From Pseudomonadota bacterium (GTDB taxonomy: Bacteria; Pseudomonadota; Gammaproteobacteria; Xanthomonadales; SZUA-38), in contig JBCCCR010000011.1 in the NCBI GenBank assembly GCA_039033415.1, forward strand, positions 62,001-126,000: a stretch of 64,000 nucleotides of DNA. The letters run 5' to 3'. Below, in pieces: positions 61,997-64,000 of the stretch. A program made the translations under genes and the position numbers. The notes beneath the pieces were generated by a model that saw only the letters and a program-made list of their open reading frames with translations, did not search any database and was not told the origin of the DNA. How positions within the stretch are numbered: the first letter of the stretch is position 1; each line of letters opens with the position of its first letter.

Positions 61997-63452
61997 TGCG
62001 ATCTTCAGCCTTCCAGCGGGTCAGCGCCAGGCGGGCATAGCCCAGCGCTTTCTCTTCGACGGATTCGTCCAGTTGTTTCTCAAACCGATCTGCGGCCCAC
62101 ACGGGGTCCAGCGACTTTCGCTCCTCCAGCGAGGCGCAGATCGACCGGCCCAGGCTGTCGAAGATCATGCCGTAGGCCGCTGCATGGATCACACCGCCGG
62201 TGAGGGTGCCGATGCCTGGAAAAGCCTTGAAGGCATTGCCGGTCACCGCGAGGACCAGGGCGGTGGTCTTTTTGAGCCGGTCGCCGGCGAGGGTGAGAAA
62301 ACGGTCGATCTCGATTTCCCGCACGGGGATTTCGTACAGCTCCCCAAGCTCTCGCAGAAAGCGCGTGGCGAGGGCAGCCTGAATCACCAGGTCGGATCCG
62401 GGAGTGATGGCGGCCAAAGCTCCGATCACGGCCCGGCGCGCATATTTTTCGGTGAGGGCCTGGCCCGCCTCGCTGCGCTGGTCAGCTTCGGCGCGCTGGA
62501 GTTTTTCGCTGGCCAGCTTCAGCGAGCTGCGCTCGCGCTCACCCTCAAGCTCCTGACGCGCAAGCTGGCGGTCGACGGCCTGCCACAGGGTATCAACCTG
62601 GGCTGGTCGCTCCCGGGTGGTGAGCTTCTCGTTCCCACTCTCCTGCAGGACGACCTGCTCTTCGCCGCCGGCACTGACGGTGACGACCGACGCAACGTCG
62701 GCACCGCTGCGTTCGGCCAGCCGCTCGGACAACGCCGCCAGTTCCTCGGCGGTGTACCGATCGGATTTGTTGAGTGCAACAATCACGGGCTTGCCATAGC
62801 CGGCCAGGCGTTTGAGCTCAACCCCATCATTGCGGTCGAGGTCGCCGTCAGCCACGTAGATCACCAGGTGCGCCCGAATCGCCTCATCCCGGGCCGCGTC
62901 CATCAACTCCTCCGTCGCCGCGTGGCCAAACCCGGGAACATCAGCCAGCTGCACCGGCCGGCCTGCGCGGTCGCCCGCGTAGTGGGCAATGCGGCGGGTC
63001 GTACCCAGGGTCACGCCGGCGGTCAATTGATGCTGTGGGAGCAGGGCTTCAATCAGCGAGCTTTTGCCGGCTGACGCGCCGCCGAACATGGCCAGATACA
63101 CCTCGCCACTGTCCTTGCGCTGATCCAGGCGACGAAGCTCTGCCTGAGCCGTGCCGATCGCGACACCTCGCTGGTCCGCGTGGTCGATTCGCTCGCGCAG
63201 CGTTTCGGCATCCACCACCGAGGGCGAGGGAGGTTGAGAGTGCGCCGGGCCGCGCAGCAGCCGGATTCCGACCAGCGTGCCAGCACCGGCAAAGAGCACC
63301 ATGACTGCAGCAAAGGCCGGCGGTGCCCAGGGCCCTACCTCACGCAGCCGCTCCCACACCGACAGCAGGAGATCGGCCGACATCATCAGCGCGATCATGA
63401 GCAGCAGCACCAACAGGCCAACGAGAATGGCTGCCAGGGAACGAACGGTCAT
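61989..63452 (-). CDS. DUF697-type GTPase, upstream member with N-terminal membrane anchor
   Basis: A 487-residue protein with two N-terminal membrane helices (~8-28 and ~45-66), a GTPase domain (~115-270: G1 GGASAGKSSL at 124-133, G3 DVPGFG, G4 NKSD) and a C-terminal DUF697-like region with hydrophobic helices (~340-450). It differs from its neighbour by the anchor. Tandem membrane GTPases can act as heteromers, as dynamin-like pairs do, but no dynamin stalk is evident. Confidence 0.85.
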   Translation of the reverse strand: MTVRSLAAILVGLLVLLLMIALMMSADLLLSVWERLREVGPWAPPAFAAVMVLFAGAGTLVGIRLLRGPAHSQPPSPSVVDAETLRERIDHADQRGVAIGTAQAELRRLDQRKDSGEVYLAMFGGASAGKSSLIEALLPQHQLTAGVTLGTTRRIAHYAGDRAGRPVQLADVPGFGHAATEELMDAARDEAIRAHLVIYVADGDLDRNDGVELKRLAGYGKPVIVALNKSDRYTAEELAALSERLAERSGADVASVVTVSAGGEEQVVLQESGNEKLTTRERPAQVDTLWQAVDRQLARQELEGERERSSLKLASEKLQRAEADQRSEAGQALTEKYARRAVIGALAAITPGSDLVIQAALATRFLRELGELYEIPVREIEIDRFLTLAGDRLKKTTALVLAVTGNAFKAFPGIGTLTGGVIHAAAYGMIFDSLGRSICASLEERKSLDPVWAADRFEKQLDESVEEKALGYARLALTRWKAEDRND

Positions 63453-63567
63453 GGCCCATTATCGCATGAGCCGGCGGCACATCGGGTTTGCGGGTAGCAA
63501 GCGTGTCAACCGCGGGCGGCACAACCTGGCCGAGGAAACACGGGGCAGGGCCGGACGGCCCGTGGGA

Positions 63568-64000
63568 TCAGCCGAAGGCGAGCTTTCGCCAGGTCGGCCG
63601 CTGAGCCTCGTAGGCCTCCATAATCACGTTGGGGTCGAGGCCAAACTCGCCCGAGGCAAGGCCGCGGTTGATGCTGACCGGCTTGTCCTCGTGGGTGCTG
63701 TTGTAGTTTCGCAGATCGACTCGCTCCAGCTTGTCCAGCGGCCGCTTGTCGCTTCCCAGCACCATCAGAACCACCGGCTGAATTCGCTGTGACACGTTTT
63801 GCTCTTTGATCAAAGCAACCTCGCCGGTGCACAGCTCGACCAGCGTGCCGGTCGGGTAGATGCCTAGGGCCTGAATAAACTCCTCGACCAGCTGGCCCTG
63901 AAACAGCACTTCCCGATGGTCATAAAGGAAGTCGGTCGCCTCAGCCGCGGTATAGACCTTGTCGGTGTGAGGTCGCAGGCTGGTCATCGCGTCGTAGGTA
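63568..64000 (-). CDS. HD-GYP domain protein, C-terminal part only (runs off window end)
   Basis: The frame stays open to the window end, so the ATG at 63987 is internal. The visible ~144 residues begin TYDAMTSLRP, the conserved C-terminal part of the HD-GYP phosphodiesterase domain, and continue with LVEEFIQALGIYPTGTLVELCTGEVALI, typical of HD-GYP proteins with an N-terminal DUF3391. Such proteins degrade cyclic di-GMP. The HD and GYP motifs would lie beyond 64000 and cannot be checked. Confidence 0.85.
   Translation of the reverse strand, partial: TYDAMTSLRPHTDKVYTAAEATDFLYDHREVLFQGQLVEEFIQALGIYPTGTLVELCTGEVALIKEQNVSQRIQPVVLMVLGSDKRPLDKLERVDLRNYNSTHEDKPVSINRGLASGEFGLDPNVIMEAYEAQRPTWRKLAFG

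Noticed and set aside
1-64000. tRNA, rRNA, transposase, integrase or phage genes
   Set aside because: I looked on both strands and found no cloverleaf tRNA, rRNA segment or mobile-element protein. A covariance search could still reveal a missed small RNA.

Overview
The window is a GC-rich, densely packed chromosomal segment from a Gram-negative bacterium. It carries lipid A/KDO genes (waaA, a LpxL-type acyltransferase), tolC, a patatin/outer-membrane barrel protein, a lipoprotein and peptidoglycan recycling genes. Several details point to a Gammaproteobacterium of the Xanthomonadales/Lysobacterales type: an IlvM-type small acetolactate synthase subunit joined to leuA, pyrophosphate-type phosphofructokinase, the pcm-tolC-waaA cluster, the coaBC-dut-algC cluster, and a SAM-I riboswitch before metB. 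The taxon is an inference. There is no phage, IS transposase, CRISPR array, rRNA or recognisable tRNA.

Layout. 1-8,050: a minus-strand branched-chain amino acid operon ilvM-leuA-ilvE-leuC-leuD-leuB-ilvA, almost every junction overlapping. It is preceded by an unlisted 48-codon leader peptide rich in Leu/Val/Ile codons and a textbook attenuator. A secreted protein, cut by the window edge, follows. 8,100-18,400: small envelope proteins, a Gly/Phe/Tyr- then Arg/Ser-rich lipoprotein, an M23 peptidase, Rep helicase, a type Vd-like patatin, and an ECF sigma/anti-sigma/DUF4252 operon. 18,500-22,700: hemL, then a 259-bp nested inverted-repeat element, then a DedA-PAP2-LssY membrane fusion whose PAP2 motifs look degenerate, and a LON-domain protein. 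22,700-33,100: mpl, adk, pfp, DUF2333, a second ECF sigma factor, pcm, tolC, waaA and a lipid A acyltransferase.

33,100-47,900: radC, coaBC-dut, a membrane-anchored phosphomannomutase/phosphoglucomutase, pyrE, a flotillin operon (ribbon-helix-helix-like protein, YqiJ, YqiK), xthA, ampG, anmK and a MepM-like M23 endopeptidase. 48,100-57,200: gcvPB, an FtsX-type ABC exporter divergent from tesA, an OmpR-type two-component system, and metB behind a promoter and SAM-I riboswitch. 57,200-64,000: the DUF1800-DUF1501 Tat-exported pair with a CRP-like site upstream, two tandem DUF697 GTPases, and the C-terminal end of an HD-GYP protein.

Themes. Amino acid supply is controlled by RNA: attenuation for Leu/Ile/Val and a riboswitch for Met. 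Cell-wall recycling is represented three times (mpl, ampG, anmK) beside two M23 hydrolases. The least explained items are the nested-palindrome element at 19842-20100, the hairpin cluster at 14129-14243, the low-complexity lipoprotein at 9076, the flotillin operon with a possible DNA-binding protein, and the paired DUF697 GTPases.
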